This document shows, piece by piece, positions 1 to 7,326 of a DNA stretch of 64,000 nt. The position numbers and the translations under genes were made by a program. Each line of letters starts with the position of its first letter. The stretch's first letter is position 1. The notes under the pieces were generated by a model that saw nothing but the letters and a program-made list of their open reading frames with translations, had not been told where the DNA came from and searched no databases. This DNA comes from Amycolatopsis acidicola. Lineage in GTDB: Bacteria > Actinomycetota > Actinomycetes > Mycobacteriales > Pseudonocardiaceae. The stretch spans positions 266,294-330,293 of the forward strand of contig NZ_VMNW02000001.1 in assembly GCF_007713735.2 (NCBI RefSeq), written 5' to 3'.

Positions 1-116
1 TCGCGGTGCTCCCGGAGATGGCGTGGAAGCCCACCCTCGCCTGGGTGATCTCCCAGGGCACCGCCACGGCGATCAACTTCGTGATGCTGAAGTGGGTCGT
101 TTTCCGCGAAAACTAG
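1..116 (+). CDS. GtrA-like membrane protein, C-terminal end
   Basis: This is the 3' end of a gene that begins left of the window; the reading frame starts at base 3 and stops with TAG at 114-116. The visible 37 residues form a hydrophobic segment ending in NFVMLKWVVFREN. That pattern, an aromatic/hydrophobic helix ending in a short VFR tail, is typical of the last transmembrane helix of GtrA family proteins. GtrA proteins are small four-helix membrane proteins linked to polyprenyl-phosphate-sugar handling; a GtrA-like protein acts in mycobacterial arabinan synthesis. The gene lies 73 bp before glfT2 on the same strand, which fits a wall-galactan/arabinan locus. Only the tail is seen, so the family call is tentative. 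Confidence 0.6.
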   Translation, partial: AVLPEMAWKPTLAWVISQGTATAINFVMLKWVVFREN

Positions 117-189
117 CTTGTGAAGATCTCACAGCCGCACCGTGTAGCTTGAGAGCGCGTGACCAATCCCCCTGGAGGACAGCGAATCA

Positions 190-2127
190 ATGGCTGGTAA
201 GACCGGCGCAGCGACGACCAGGGCGCGGGCCAACGGCACTCGCGCCGCCGCGACCAAGGAGCAGACCACGTTCACGGAACACACCCCCCAGGGTCGGTTG
301 ACCGCGCAACGCGGGCTGTACGCGGGCCCGTCGCCGGTCGTGTCGAAGGATCTCTACGCCGAGGTGCTCGAAGGCGTCGTCACCCGTAAGCGGGGCAGCC
401 TGAGCCTCGAGCCGTCCGCACGGGTCTCGGGGAACACCTACTTCGGCCGGTTCCCCGCCAGCTACTGGCAGCGCTGGACCACGGTGCGCGAGGTGCGCGT
501 CGAGCTGGTCGCGACCGGTTCCGGCTTCGTCGCCGTGCGGGCGTCGGACTTCGAGGGCGAGTCACGCACGATCGACGCGCTGGACCTCGAAGGCGTCTCG
601 CAGCAGGCGGTCACGTTCACCGCGAAGCTCGACAAGTTCCTCGACGGCGGCGCGCTCTGGCTCGACGTCGAGACCGAGGCCGGTCAGCAGCTGACCGTCG
701 AGCAGGTGCGCTGGACCGTGGACCCGCCCGAGAAGGTGCGGCCGACCGCGGTCACCATCTGCACGATGAACCGGGCCGACGACTGCCTGAAGAACCTGCA
801 GGCGCTGGCCGGTGACATCTCCTCGCTGGACACGCTGGACGCCATCTACGTGGCCGACCAGGGCACCGACCGGGTCGACTCGCGGGACGGGTTCGCGCAG
901 GTCGAGAAGGATCTCGGCGGGAAGCTGCACTACATCACCCAGCCGAACCTCGGTGGTGCCGGCGGTTTCACCCGCGGCCTGTACGAGGTGGCAGGGCACA
1001 CCGACACCGAGCACGCGAACGTCCTGTTCATGGATGACGACGTGCTGCTGGAGCCGGACCTGGTGATCCGGATGACGGCGTTCTCCAACCGCGCGGCCAA
1101 CCCGATCATCGTCGGTGGCCAGATGCTCAACCTGCTGCACCCGCACCAGCTGCACGTGGGTGCGGAGTTCGCGCGGCTGAACACGCTGGAGCCGGGGATG
1201 CCGGTGGAGCACAGCCTGGCCACCGCGGACCTGCTCGGCGTCGACCCGCAGACGGGGAAGCCGAACCGGCAGGAGCGCCGTGTCGACGCCGGGTACAACG
1301 GCTGGTGGTCGTGCCTGATCCCGTACGAGGTGGTCAAGGAGACCGGCTACCCGATGCCGTTCTTCTTCCAGTGGGACGACGCCGAGTACAGCTACCGGGC
1401 GCGGGCGCACGGCTTCCCGACGGTCACCCTGCCAGGCGCGGGTGTCTGGCATGCGGACTTCCACTGGAAGGACTGGGACGAGTGGCACCGGTACTTCAAC
1501 CTGCGCAACTCGATCATCACGGCGGCCCTGCACAGTGAGTTCAACCTGACCGTGCTGTGCCGCGTGCTGATGGCGCAGCTGGTGCGGTACCTGCTGGGGA
1601 TGCAGTACGGGCTGACGCACACCCTGATAAAGGCGGTCGAAGACTTCCTCGCCGGTCCCGAGATCTTGCGGGACGGCGGCGTCGCCGCGATGAAGGAGAT
1701 CCGGGAGATCCGCGCCCGGTACCCGGAAACCAAGCGTCACGACCCGACCGACGTGCCGGGCATCGCGTCCAACGACATCGGGATCATCAACAGCCCGGGG
1801 CGGCCTGCCCTGCAGAGGCTCGTCCTGGTCAAGCGCATCCTCGACCGCCTGCGCGGCCGCGCCCGCTTCGGCCTCGGCGCGGTCCCGACGGACGAGGCCA
1901 GCTGGTGGCACGTGGCGCTCTTCGAGACCGCCGTGGTCACCGACGCGTCGCAGGAAGGCGTCCGGGTCCGCAAGTACGACCGCGACCGGATGGTCGACCT
2001 CGGCAAGCGCGGGATCCGGGTGATCAACCGCCTTCGCAAGGAAGGCCGCGGCGTGCAGGAGCAGTACAAGCGCGCCCTCCCGGAGCTCACCAGCCGCGAG
2101 AACTGGAAGCGGCTGTACGAGCTGTGA
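190..2127 (+). CDS. glfT2: Galactofuranosyltransferase GlfT2
   Basis: Polymerising UDP-galactofuranose:galactan galactofuranosyltransferase, which extends the galactan chain of arabinogalactan on a lipid carrier at the inner face of the membrane. The 645 residues match the usual length (about 640 in mycobacteria). A beta-sandwich N-terminal region (about 70-180) precedes a GT-A domain starting at VTICTMNRADD. Visible catalytic elements are the metal-binding DDD at 282-284, GWW at 371-373, QWDDAEY at 394-400 (the second acidic pair) and HADFHW at 421-426. NLGGAGGFTRG (253-263) is the usual nucleotide-sugar loop. The ATG has GGAGG about 8 bases upstream. A hairpin terminator follows the stop. 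A second, diverged GlfT2-type gene lies at 11055-12917. Confidence 0.95.
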   Translation: MAGKTGAATTRARANGTRAAATKEQTTFTEHTPQGRLTAQRGLYAGPSPVVSKDLYAEVLEGVVTRKRGSLSLEPSARVSGNTYFGRFPASYWQRWTTVREVRVELVATGSGFVAVRASDFEGESRTIDALDLEGVSQQAVTFTAKLDKFLDGGALWLDVETEAGQQLTVEQVRWTVDPPEKVRPTAVTICTMNRADDCLKNLQALAGDISSLDTLDAIYVADQGTDRVDSRDGFAQVEKDLGGKLHYITQPNLGGAGGFTRGLYEVAGHTDTEHANVLFMDDDVLLEPDLVIRMTAFSNRAANPIIVGGQMLNLLHPHQLHVGAEFARLNTLEPGMPVEHSLATADLLGVDPQTGKPNRQERRVDAGYNGWWSCLIPYEVVKETGYPMPFFFQWDDAEYSYRARAHGFPTVTLPGAGVWHADFHWKDWDEWHRYFNLRNSIITAALHSEFNLTVLCRVLMAQLVRYLLGMQYGLTHTLIKAVEDFLAGPEILRDGGVAAMKEIREIRARYPETKRHDPTDVPGIASNDIGIINSPGRPALQRLVLVKRILDRLRGRARFGLGAVPTDEASWWHVALFETAVVTDASQEGVRVRKYDRDRMVDLGKRGIRVINRLRKEGRGVQEQYKRALPELTSRENWKRLYEL

Positions 2128-2135
2128 GCGCGTCG

Positions 2136-2169
2136 CGGGGCCGCTCCATGGTGGGGGCGGCCCCGTTTT
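2136..2169 (+). terminator. Rho-independent terminator after glfT2
   Basis: A perfect 9-bp stem (CGGGGCCGC at 2136-2144 with GCGGCCCCG at 2157-2165) is followed by TTTT. It begins 8 bases after the glfT2 stop. The right arm lies inside the 366-bp direct repeat and reappears at 4140-4148 without its left arm. Confidence 0.8.
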
Positions 2170-2514
2170 GCTGTCCGGGGTCGGAACCGTGGGTATGTGA
2201 CCTCCGTCAAAACGATGTTTCTGTGTGAAAGACCGGTTGCGGAAGGTCGCTGCCCAGTAGACTCCGCCCCGGAGACCCAGCAGGACGCGACTACGTGGGG
2301 ACAGTGATGACCGGGTTCGTGCCGGACGCAGGACAGCCACAAGCGACGACGACCGACTCGAGCGCTTTCAGCGTCGGTGCGCTGGCCGGCACCATGATGA
2401 GCACCGCCGCCGTGGCGAACACGCAGAGTCAGGTGCAGAAACTCGTCGACTCCGCGAAATCCGGCGGCTTCGCCATCAATGAAGAAGGCGCGGACGAATA
2501 CATCCGGGTCTTCC
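2149..2514. repeat. 366-bp perfect direct repeat, copy 1
   Basis: Bases 2149-2514 are identical to 4132-4497 (offset 1983) by direct reading. The repeat starts in the loop of the glfT2 terminator and runs through the presumed promoter region (a TAGACT -10-like hexamer at 2258-2263) and the first 69 or so codons of a small helical-protein gene. Identity stops abruptly at 2515, where this copy turns into decayed, A+T-richer sequence. No inverted ends or transposase are present, so this is a segmental duplication or conversion tract and not an insertion sequence. Confidence 0.95.
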
Positions 2515-2711
2515 AGGATATTTCTAGCCATTGTCAGCCGCCAGTTGCGAAGCGCACGTGAGAAGCCTTGGATTGGTGGCAGCTACCTGACGGCGTTGGA
2601 CTCTTTGAGTCAAATCGTGGATCAGTCAGGCGAGAATCCGAATAAGCCCAGAAATTTTATGTCCAGACGGACGAAGATGCAGTTCAGAATTTTGGTGGAG
2701 TGCTGGCCTGA
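2307..2711 (+). pseudogene. Decayed copy of the ESX-associated small helical protein gene
   Basis: The first part, inside the perfect repeat, encodes the same N-terminus as the intact gene at 4290-4763 (MTGFVPDAGQ...). After the repeat ends the frame runs to a stop at 2559-2561, giving a truncated product. Remnants of the lost C-terminus can still be read in other frames: TALDSLSQIVDQ near 2592-2627 parallels TALNSLSTVVAQ of the intact protein, and QNFGGVLA-stop at 2685-2711 parallels the RTFGTAQV-stop ending. The copy therefore carries an internal deletion plus frameshifts. The 3' half is visibly lower in G+C than its surroundings. It could still be expressed as an 84-residue truncated protein, but I judge it non-functional. 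Confidence 0.75.
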
Positions 2712-2713
2712 CA

Positions 2714-3301
2714 ATGTCGATCTGTAAGCGTAACGGCGTCGTTCTAATTTCCGCCATCGCGATCATCGTTCTGGGGTCGTCCGGTTGCTCGAACGAGAAC
2801 TCCGGCGATCCTTCTCCCGCCACTCAGTCCTCGACGGCTATCGAAAATTCCTCCGCTGGCAGTAATCAGGATTCCCAGCTCTCCGCGTTGAAAGCGTGCG
2901 ACCTGCTGACCCAAGCGGAACTCGCGGTAATGAAGGTTCGAGGTAGCGGCCAGCAGCAGGACACCGCTGCGAGCGGTGCATCGAGCGGTTGTCAGTGGGC
3001 TGGAGATGCGACGAATGGCGCAGTCAGTCGACTATCCGCGGACGTGCGTCCTGGACAGGGAATCGACTCGGTCAATCCGAACGGTGGGCAAGCCACCACT
3101 GGAACGGTCGACGCTCGGCCAGCCGTTCAGGTAGTAGACAATCCGAGCGGTCGCTGCACGACTGCACTCGCAGTTTCAGCGACATCCCGTGTGGATTTTA
3201 CCTACATGATCATTGGTACGGGCAATACCATCGAAGCCTGTGAAACCCTGAACCAGATTGTCACTATCGCGAGCCGCAAGCTCCCGAAGTACGAGGGGTA
3301 G
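2714..3301 (+). CDS. DUF3558-like lipoprotein (array copy A)
   Basis: A 195-residue exported lipoprotein: a charged start, a hydrophobic stretch (residues 8-22) and a lipobox-like SSGC with acylated Cys25, followed by a Ser/Thr/Asn-rich linker. The folded part begins at ACDLLTQAELAVM and ends in RKLPKYEG. Two further conserved cysteines (in SGCQW and EAC) suggest a disulfide. The arrangement matches the DUF3558 lipoprotein family of actinobacteria, whose function is unknown. It is homologous to copies B (3493) and C (4768). G+C is lower than in neighbouring genes. No strong Shine-Dalgarno is seen; the start follows the preceding remnant's stop by two bases, so coupling may have been lost when that gene decayed. 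Confidence 0.8.
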   Translation: MSICKRNGVVLISAIAIIVLGSSGCSNENSGDPSPATQSSTAIENSSAGSNQDSQLSALKACDLLTQAELAVMKVRGSGQQQDTAASGASSGCQWAGDATNGAVSRLSADVRPGQGIDSVNPNGGQATTGTVDARPAVQVVDNPSGRCTTALAVSATSRVDFTYMIIGTGNTIEACETLNQIVTIASRKLPKYEG

Positions 3302-3303
3302 CC

Positions 3304-3489
3304 ATGACTGATCCGCGGCAGCCGACTGGGCAGCGGGCCGTTGGCGGGCGCAGCTCCCCGGTTGGCGATCGATTGGATTTCTCTCCCGCAGTAGTCGAAC
3401 AAGCGAGGCAGGCCTTCGAAACGGCCAGGAGAAACCATGCTCAGATAGACGACGAGGTCAAGCAGACTTTCGGCGGGATCCAGGCCTGA
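3304..3489 (+). pseudogene. Junction chimera: PPE-like N-terminus fused to small-protein C-terminus
   Basis: A 61-codon ORF. Its first ten residues (MTDPRQPTGQ) correspond to the start of the PPE-like protein at 5361 (MTNPQQPGGQ). Its last 33 (from AVVEQARQAFETARRNHAQ to TFGGIQA) correspond to the C-terminus of the small helical protein at 4290-4763 (VVAQARQAFEEAKKRYAEMDDEAARTFGTAQV). This is what an unequal tandem duplication leaves at its junction: the downstream gene's start joined to the upstream gene's end. The frame is open, so a short peptide could be made, but no independent function is indicated. Confidence 0.7.
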
Positions 3490-3492
3490 TCG

Positions 3493-4074
3493 ATGACCAA
3501 ATTCAAGTATTTCGGGCTCGTGCCGATCGCAATCATTTCTTCTTTGGGCATAACCGCCTGTTCGAACGAAAATTCAGGAAGTCCGAATCCGATCGGACAC
3601 TCCTCTGCCGCTCCTGTTCCGACAGCGAGCAACGGTGGGCAAGTCGACTGGTTGGGCTCGGTGGCGGCGTGTGGCCTGCTCACCAGCCAAGAACTTGCTG
3701 TCATGCGAGTGGAAAGTAGTGGGAAGGATCAAGACACGGCGGCTTCCGGCGCAACCAGTGGTTGCCATTGGGATGGCACGGCGGCGAATGGTGCAGCCAG
3801 TGCGCTCAGCGTGGCCGTCCGGGCCGGCCAGGGCATAGATGCGGTGGACGCGAACGGTGGACAGTTGAGCAACGGCGAGGTCAACCATCGACCCGCTGCT
3901 CAGGTGGTTGACAACCCAAGTGCGACTTGCATGATTTCGCTGGCCGTGGGGCCCGCTGCCAGGGTGGACGTCACTTACTTGATCATCGGAGCCACCGATG
4001 CCACCGAGGCCTGCGCAACCGACAGCCAGATTGCCGACATCGTTGAACCCAAGCTCCCGGAGTACGAGGGGTAG
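3493..4074 (+). CDS. DUF3558-like lipoprotein (array copy B)
   Basis: A 193-residue lipoprotein with signal peptide MTKFKYFGLVPIAIISSLG and lipobox ITAC (Cys23), a polar linker, then a DUF3558-like domain (AACGLLTSQELAVM to PKLPEYEG). It shares long blocks with copy A (CSNENSG, QDTAASGA.SGC, GQGIDxV.xNGGQ, AQVVDNPS) and the ending VEPKLPxYEG with copy C. The start ATG is three bases after the stop of the junction chimera. Its stop is followed by TCATGACTGATC, the same three-base spacing to a PPE-like start seen after copies A and C. All motifs of copy A are kept, so it looks functional although its flanking genes are broken. Confidence 0.8.
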   Translation: MTKFKYFGLVPIAIISSLGITACSNENSGSPNPIGHSSAAPVPTASNGGQVDWLGSVAACGLLTSQELAVMRVESSGKDQDTAASGATSGCHWDGTAANGAASALSVAVRAGQGIDAVDANGGQLSNGEVNHRPAAQVVDNPSATCMISLAVGPAARVDVTYLIIGATDATEACATDSQIADIVEPKLPEYEG

Positions 4075-4077
4075 TCA

Positions 4078-4131
4078 TGACTGATCAGCACTAGCCGACT
4101 GGGCAGCTGACCGTTGGCAGGGATGTTCCGC
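4078..4131 (+). pseudogene. PPE-like gene start, truncated after five codons
   Basis: ATGACTGATCAGCACTAG reads MTDQH-stop, and the following bases (CCGACTGGGCAGC) match those after codon 6 of the chimera at 3304 and resemble the 5' end of the intact PPE-like gene at 5361. A stop codon therefore replaces codon 6, and the sequence then runs directly into the second copy of the 366-bp repeat. It marks the right end of a 1983-bp duplicated unit. Confidence 0.65.
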
Positions 4132-4497
4132 TGGTGGGGGCGGCCCCGTTTTGCTGTCCGGGGTCGGAACCGTGGGTATGTGACCTCCGTCAAAACGATG
4201 TTTCTGTGTGAAAGACCGGTTGCGGAAGGTCGCTGCCCAGTAGACTCCGCCCCGGAGACCCAGCAGGACGCGACTACGTGGGGACAGTGATGACCGGGTT
4301 CGTGCCGGACGCAGGACAGCCACAAGCGACGACGACCGACTCGAGCGCTTTCAGCGTCGGTGCGCTGGCCGGCACCATGATGAGCACCGCCGCCGTGGCG
4401 AACACGCAGAGTCAGGTGCAGAAACTCGTCGACTCCGCGAAATCCGGCGGCTTCGCCATCAATGAAGAAGGCGCGGACGAATACATCCGGGTCTTCC
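4132..4497. repeat. 366-bp perfect direct repeat, copy 2
   Basis: Identical to 2149-2514. This copy leads into the intact small helical-protein gene. It contains the right arm and T-run of the glfT2 terminator with no matching left arm upstream, so the glfT2-adjacent copy is probably the original position of this sequence. Confidence 0.95.
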
Positions 4498-4763
4498 GGG
4501 ATTTCGAGAACGTGGTCGCCAGTCTGCAGGATGTGCTGTTCAGCGCGGGGCAACGCCCCGAGCTCGGTGGCAGCGACTACGCAGGGAAGGTCGCCGCGCA
4601 CGCCCAGTTGATGGCACAGGGGGATCAACAATCATATGAAACCGCGCTCAACTCCTTGTCGACGGTCGTGGCGCAGGCTCGGCAAGCTTTTGAGGAAGCC
4701 AAGAAGCGCTACGCGGAAATGGATGATGAGGCAGCCCGCACTTTCGGCACGGCGCAGGTCTGA
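4290..4763 (+). CDS. Small helical protein of a type VII secretion module
   Basis: A 157-residue acidic, Ala/Gln-rich, mostly helical protein with no signal peptide or membrane helix. A disordered N-terminus (to about 18) is followed by predicted helices, including FAINEEGADEYIRVFRDFENVVASLQ and a C-terminal helix VVAQARQAFEEAKKRYAEMDDEAARTF. Its setting before a DUF3558 lipoprotein, a PPE/WXG-like protein and an EspG-like chaperone makes an ESX substrate or partner likely; the sequence lacks an obvious WXG turn. I chose the ATG at 4290 (GGGGAC about 10 bases upstream) over the in-frame GTG at 4278. A truncated copy lies at 2307-2711. Function is unproven. Confidence 0.7.
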   Translation: MTGFVPDAGQPQATTTDSSAFSVGALAGTMMSTAAVANTQSQVQKLVDSAKSGGFAINEEGADEYIRVFRDFENVVASLQDVLFSAGQRPELGGSDYAGKVAAHAQLMAQGDQQSYETALNSLSTVVAQARQAFEEAKKRYAEMDDEAARTFGTAQV

Positions 4764-4767
4764 TTCG

Positions 4768-5358
4768 ATGCTTAACGTCAGTTGTAAGCACGCCTCCATT
4801 CTGGTGGCCGCCAGTGCTCTGGCATTGGGTCTTGCGGGTTGCTCGAGTCCGGAAACCGGAACACCGTCCCCGGTGAGTTCGCAGACGGTCGCACCAGCCG
4901 GTTCTTCCACCAGCGATTCGGGAGGCAATAATCCGGTCGCAACTCTTCAAGCTTGCGATCTCCTGACCGACCAGGAAGCCGCACAGTTCAAAGCGCAGGC
5001 GCCCGGTAAGCCTGAGTCGACCGACGCTAGCGGTGCCGCGAGCACTTGTCAGCGTAACGGTCGTTCTGTTGATGACAACTCGACGAGCTTCACGATTCTC
5101 GTGCGGCCGGACCAGGGGCTCGATGCCGTGAATACGAGCGGCGGCACCGCGAGCAAAGGAAATGTGAATGGCCGGCCGGCGGTGCAGTTCATGAGCAGTG
5201 TGGGTGCCAAGTGTCTTGTCGCGTTGGGCGTCACAGCCAGTGCGCGAGTCGACGTCACCTACGTCATCGGCGCTGGCACCAACGCGACCGAGGCTTGCCA
5301 GTCGGCAAGCCAGATCGCCAACATCGTCGAACCCAAGCTCCCGAAGTACGAGGGGTAG
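4768..5358 (+). CDS. DUF3558-like lipoprotein (array copy C)
   Basis: A 196-residue lipoprotein with signal peptide to a canonical lipobox LAGC (Cys27 region), a Pro/Ser/Thr linker and a DUF3558-like domain from ACDLLTDQEAA to VEPKLPKYEG. It is the most diverged of the three copies in its middle part but keeps the ARVDVTYV and ATEAC blocks. Its neighbours on both sides are intact, so this is probably the ancestral copy from which A and B arose. The ATG follows the small helical gene by four bases, and the PPE-like gene begins two bases after its stop. The three genes form one transcription unit. Confidence 0.85.
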   Translation: MLNVSCKHASILVAASALALGLAGCSSPETGTPSPVSSQTVAPAGSSTSDSGGNNPVATLQACDLLTDQEAAQFKAQAPGKPESTDASGAASTCQRNGRSVDDNSTSFTILVRPDQGLDAVNTSGGTASKGNVNGRPAVQFMSSVGAKCLVALGVTASARVDVTYVIGAGTNATEACQSASQIANIVEPKLPKYEG

Positions 5359-5360
5359 TC

Positions 5361-6833
5361 ATGACCAATCCGCAGCAGCCGGGTGGGCAGCAGGGGGACC
5401 TGGGCAGCTACAACGGCCAGGGCAGGTACGTCTCTCCCGAGGAGCAGGCGCGGCAGCAGCTCCAGGCGGCCGGCTACGACCCCAACGACCCGGGCTTCAT
5501 CCAGATCTTCAAGAACATGGTCGCCGAGAGCCAGGGGAAGCAGGCGGCCGAGCAGCAACGCTCCCAGCAGGCCCAGCAGCTCGGCCAGAACGTCGAGTAC
5601 CGGACGGACGTCCCACAGTCCGACGCCGCCTACGCGGGTTACCAGCACCAGCAGCTCAAGGACATGGTCAGCACCGTCAACCCCAGCCAGGTGACGGGCG
5701 TTTCGACGGCCTGGAACCAGCTCGCCAACGCGATGTCCACCTTCGGGCAGCAGCTTTCGCAGGCGGCGACCAAGTCCGGCGCCACATGGAAGGGCGACGC
5801 GGCGGAGTCGGCGTACAACTTCGTTTCCGGGCTGGGCACGTGGAGTGACCAGAGCGGTCAGGCGGCGCAGCTCGCGTCGGATGCTGTTTACAACCAGTCC
5901 TCGGCGGCGGAGACGGCGAAGAACACCATGCCGGACCCGATCCCGTTCAGCTGGTCGGACGAGATGAAGAGCTGGGCCAGCTCGAACCCGCTCAACCTGG
6001 TCAGCAACATCGACCAGTCGTTCGAGAAACAGCAGCAGAGCCAGGACGCGCACGACCAGGCCGTCCAGGTCATGTCGAGCTACGACAACAACCTGTACAC
6101 GGCCGCGTCGCAGGCGCCGGCGTTCAGCACCCCGCCGGCCTTCGCGGGCCCCGGCACCGGTTCGATCGGCGAGGTCGGCGGCAGCATCGACGGCACGGGC
6201 TCCTCCGGCTACACCGGCCCGACTGGCAGCAACGTCGGCGCGTCCGGCCACAGCGGCAACGTCTCGGGCGGCACGGCCGGCAGCAACAGCGCGAACTCCT
6301 TCAGCGGCAGCCTCGCCGGGCTCGCCAGCGCCCCGCGCACCGGCTCGAAGACCGGTTCGTCGGTGGGCAGCACCACCGCGCAGGGCTACCAGCCCGCGAA
6401 CAACTCCTCGAACACGTCCTCCCCGTCGAATCTCGGGACGTCCGGCCTTGGCGCGATGGGCGGCATGCCGATGGGCGCCATGGGCGGCGGCTTCGGCGGC
6501 GCGGACGGCGACGAGTACTCCAGCAAAGTCGGCCGCGGCGGCAGCGGCTTCGGCCCTGGCGGGTCGAGCAGCGGCTCGGCCGCCAGCAGCGGCAGCGCGG
6601 GCGCCCAGAGCGGAGCGCGCGCGGGCGGCGCCGGCGCGGCCGAGAGCGCGAGCGGCAGCGGCCGCAGCGGCGGGGCAGCCGGCCGCAGCGGCGCGAGCGG
6701 CATGGGCCACGGCGGCAAGGGCCAGGGCGAAGAGGACGAGGAGCACCAGCGTCCCTCGTGGCTCATCGAGCCCGACCCCGACGACGTCTTCGGCACAGCA
6801 GAGCGCACCGCCCCGCCGGTGATCGGCGAGTAG
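5361..6833 (+). CDS. PPE/WXG-like type VII secretion substrate
   Basis: A 490-residue protein. The N-terminal 60 residues are Gln-rich; residues 95-260 form a helical domain with a WXG-like turn (ATWKGDAAESA, W143). A long Gly/Ser/Ala low-complexity region (about 280-460) follows. It ends with SWLIEPDPDDVFGTAERTAPPVIGE, a C-terminal motif I associate with Pseudonocardiaceae PPE-like proteins. No signal peptide is present, as expected for ESX export. It is coupled to the lipoprotein gene upstream and followed by an EspG-like chaperone gene at 7327. It is probably secreted and surface-associated through the low-complexity region. The start is fixed by synteny with the truncated copies at 3304 and 4078. 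Confidence 0.8.
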   Translation: MTNPQQPGGQQGDLGSYNGQGRYVSPEEQARQQLQAAGYDPNDPGFIQIFKNMVAESQGKQAAEQQRSQQAQQLGQNVEYRTDVPQSDAAYAGYQHQQLKDMVSTVNPSQVTGVSTAWNQLANAMSTFGQQLSQAATKSGATWKGDAAESAYNFVSGLGTWSDQSGQAAQLASDAVYNQSSAAETAKNTMPDPIPFSWSDEMKSWASSNPLNLVSNIDQSFEKQQQSQDAHDQAVQVMSSYDNNLYTAASQAPAFSTPPAFAGPGTGSIGEVGGSIDGTGSSGYTGPTGSNVGASGHSGNVSGGTAGSNSANSFSGSLAGLASAPRTGSKTGSSVGSTTAQGYQPANNSSNTSSPSNLGTSGLGAMGGMPMGAMGGGFGGADGDEYSSKVGRGGSGFGPGGSSSGSAASSGSAGAQSGARAGGAGAAESASGSGRSGGAAGRSGASGMGHGGKGQGEEDEEHQRPSWLIEPDPDDVFGTAERTAPPVIGE

Positions 6834-6858
6834 GGGCGCCCAGCCGCGGAAAACCCTG

Positions 6859-7101
6859 TCAGTGCAACCCGAACACCTTGCCCTTGCGCGCGAGGTCGTC
6901 CACATAGGCGACCGCGACGTGCGCGAAGTTCACGACGATCCTCGAGTCCTCTTTGGTCTCGAATGACTCGACGGAACCGTGTTCGAGTAGCAGCGGCAGC
7001 TTTTTCGCCACTTCGTCCGCGCCCTCCGCGGGCAGGGCGAACACCAGCGGCTCACCCGGGCTCGCCAGGTGCAGGACCAGGGCGGGTTTCGTTTCGGCCA
7101 T
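6859..7101 (-). CDS. Small conserved-looking hypothetical protein
   Basis: An 80-residue soluble protein (MAETKPALVLHLASPGEPLVF to RKGKVFGLH) with alternating hydrophobic residues suggesting a small alpha/beta fold and no signal or membrane helix. The ATG at 7099-7101 has AGGGAG immediately upstream. The longer upstream frame is rejected as Arg/Cys-rich and non-coding in appearance. It is convergent with the PPE-like gene and divergent from the EspG-like gene, so it is probably part of this type VII module. I do not recognise the family. Confidence 0.6.
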   Translation of the reverse strand: MAETKPALVLHLASPGEPLVFALPAEGADEVAKKLPLLLEHGSVESFETKEDSRIVVNFAHVAVAYVDDLARKGKVFGLH

Positions 7102-7326
7102 CTCCCTACAACAGCAGCAACCGATCTTGCCCGGCAACCCGGTTCGCTGAGGGGAGAACGCCGACGGCCCCACCGCCGATCCGCTACTGTGCCGTTCGTT
7201 ACCGATCCGACTACAGCCACAGCGGAAACAGATCACTTCGGGCACATCGGCCGCGGATCCGTATCCGCCTACTTCCGGCCGGATCGGTAACGTGCTGCGG
7301 GGAAGAAAACCGAGGGGGATCCGAAA

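Noticed and set aside
562..2340. 592-codon minus-strand frame opposite glfT2
   Set aside because: Shadow of glfT2, continuing across its terminator and the repeat.
2149..4497. Insertion sequence or composite transposon
   Set aside because: The 366-bp direct repeats have no terminal inverted repeats and no transposase gene lies between them.
5259..6905. Ala/Arg-rich minus-strand frame opposite the PPE-like gene
   Set aside because: Shadow of a Gly/Ser-rich gene; its low-complexity Ala/Arg content mirrors GGC/AGC codons.
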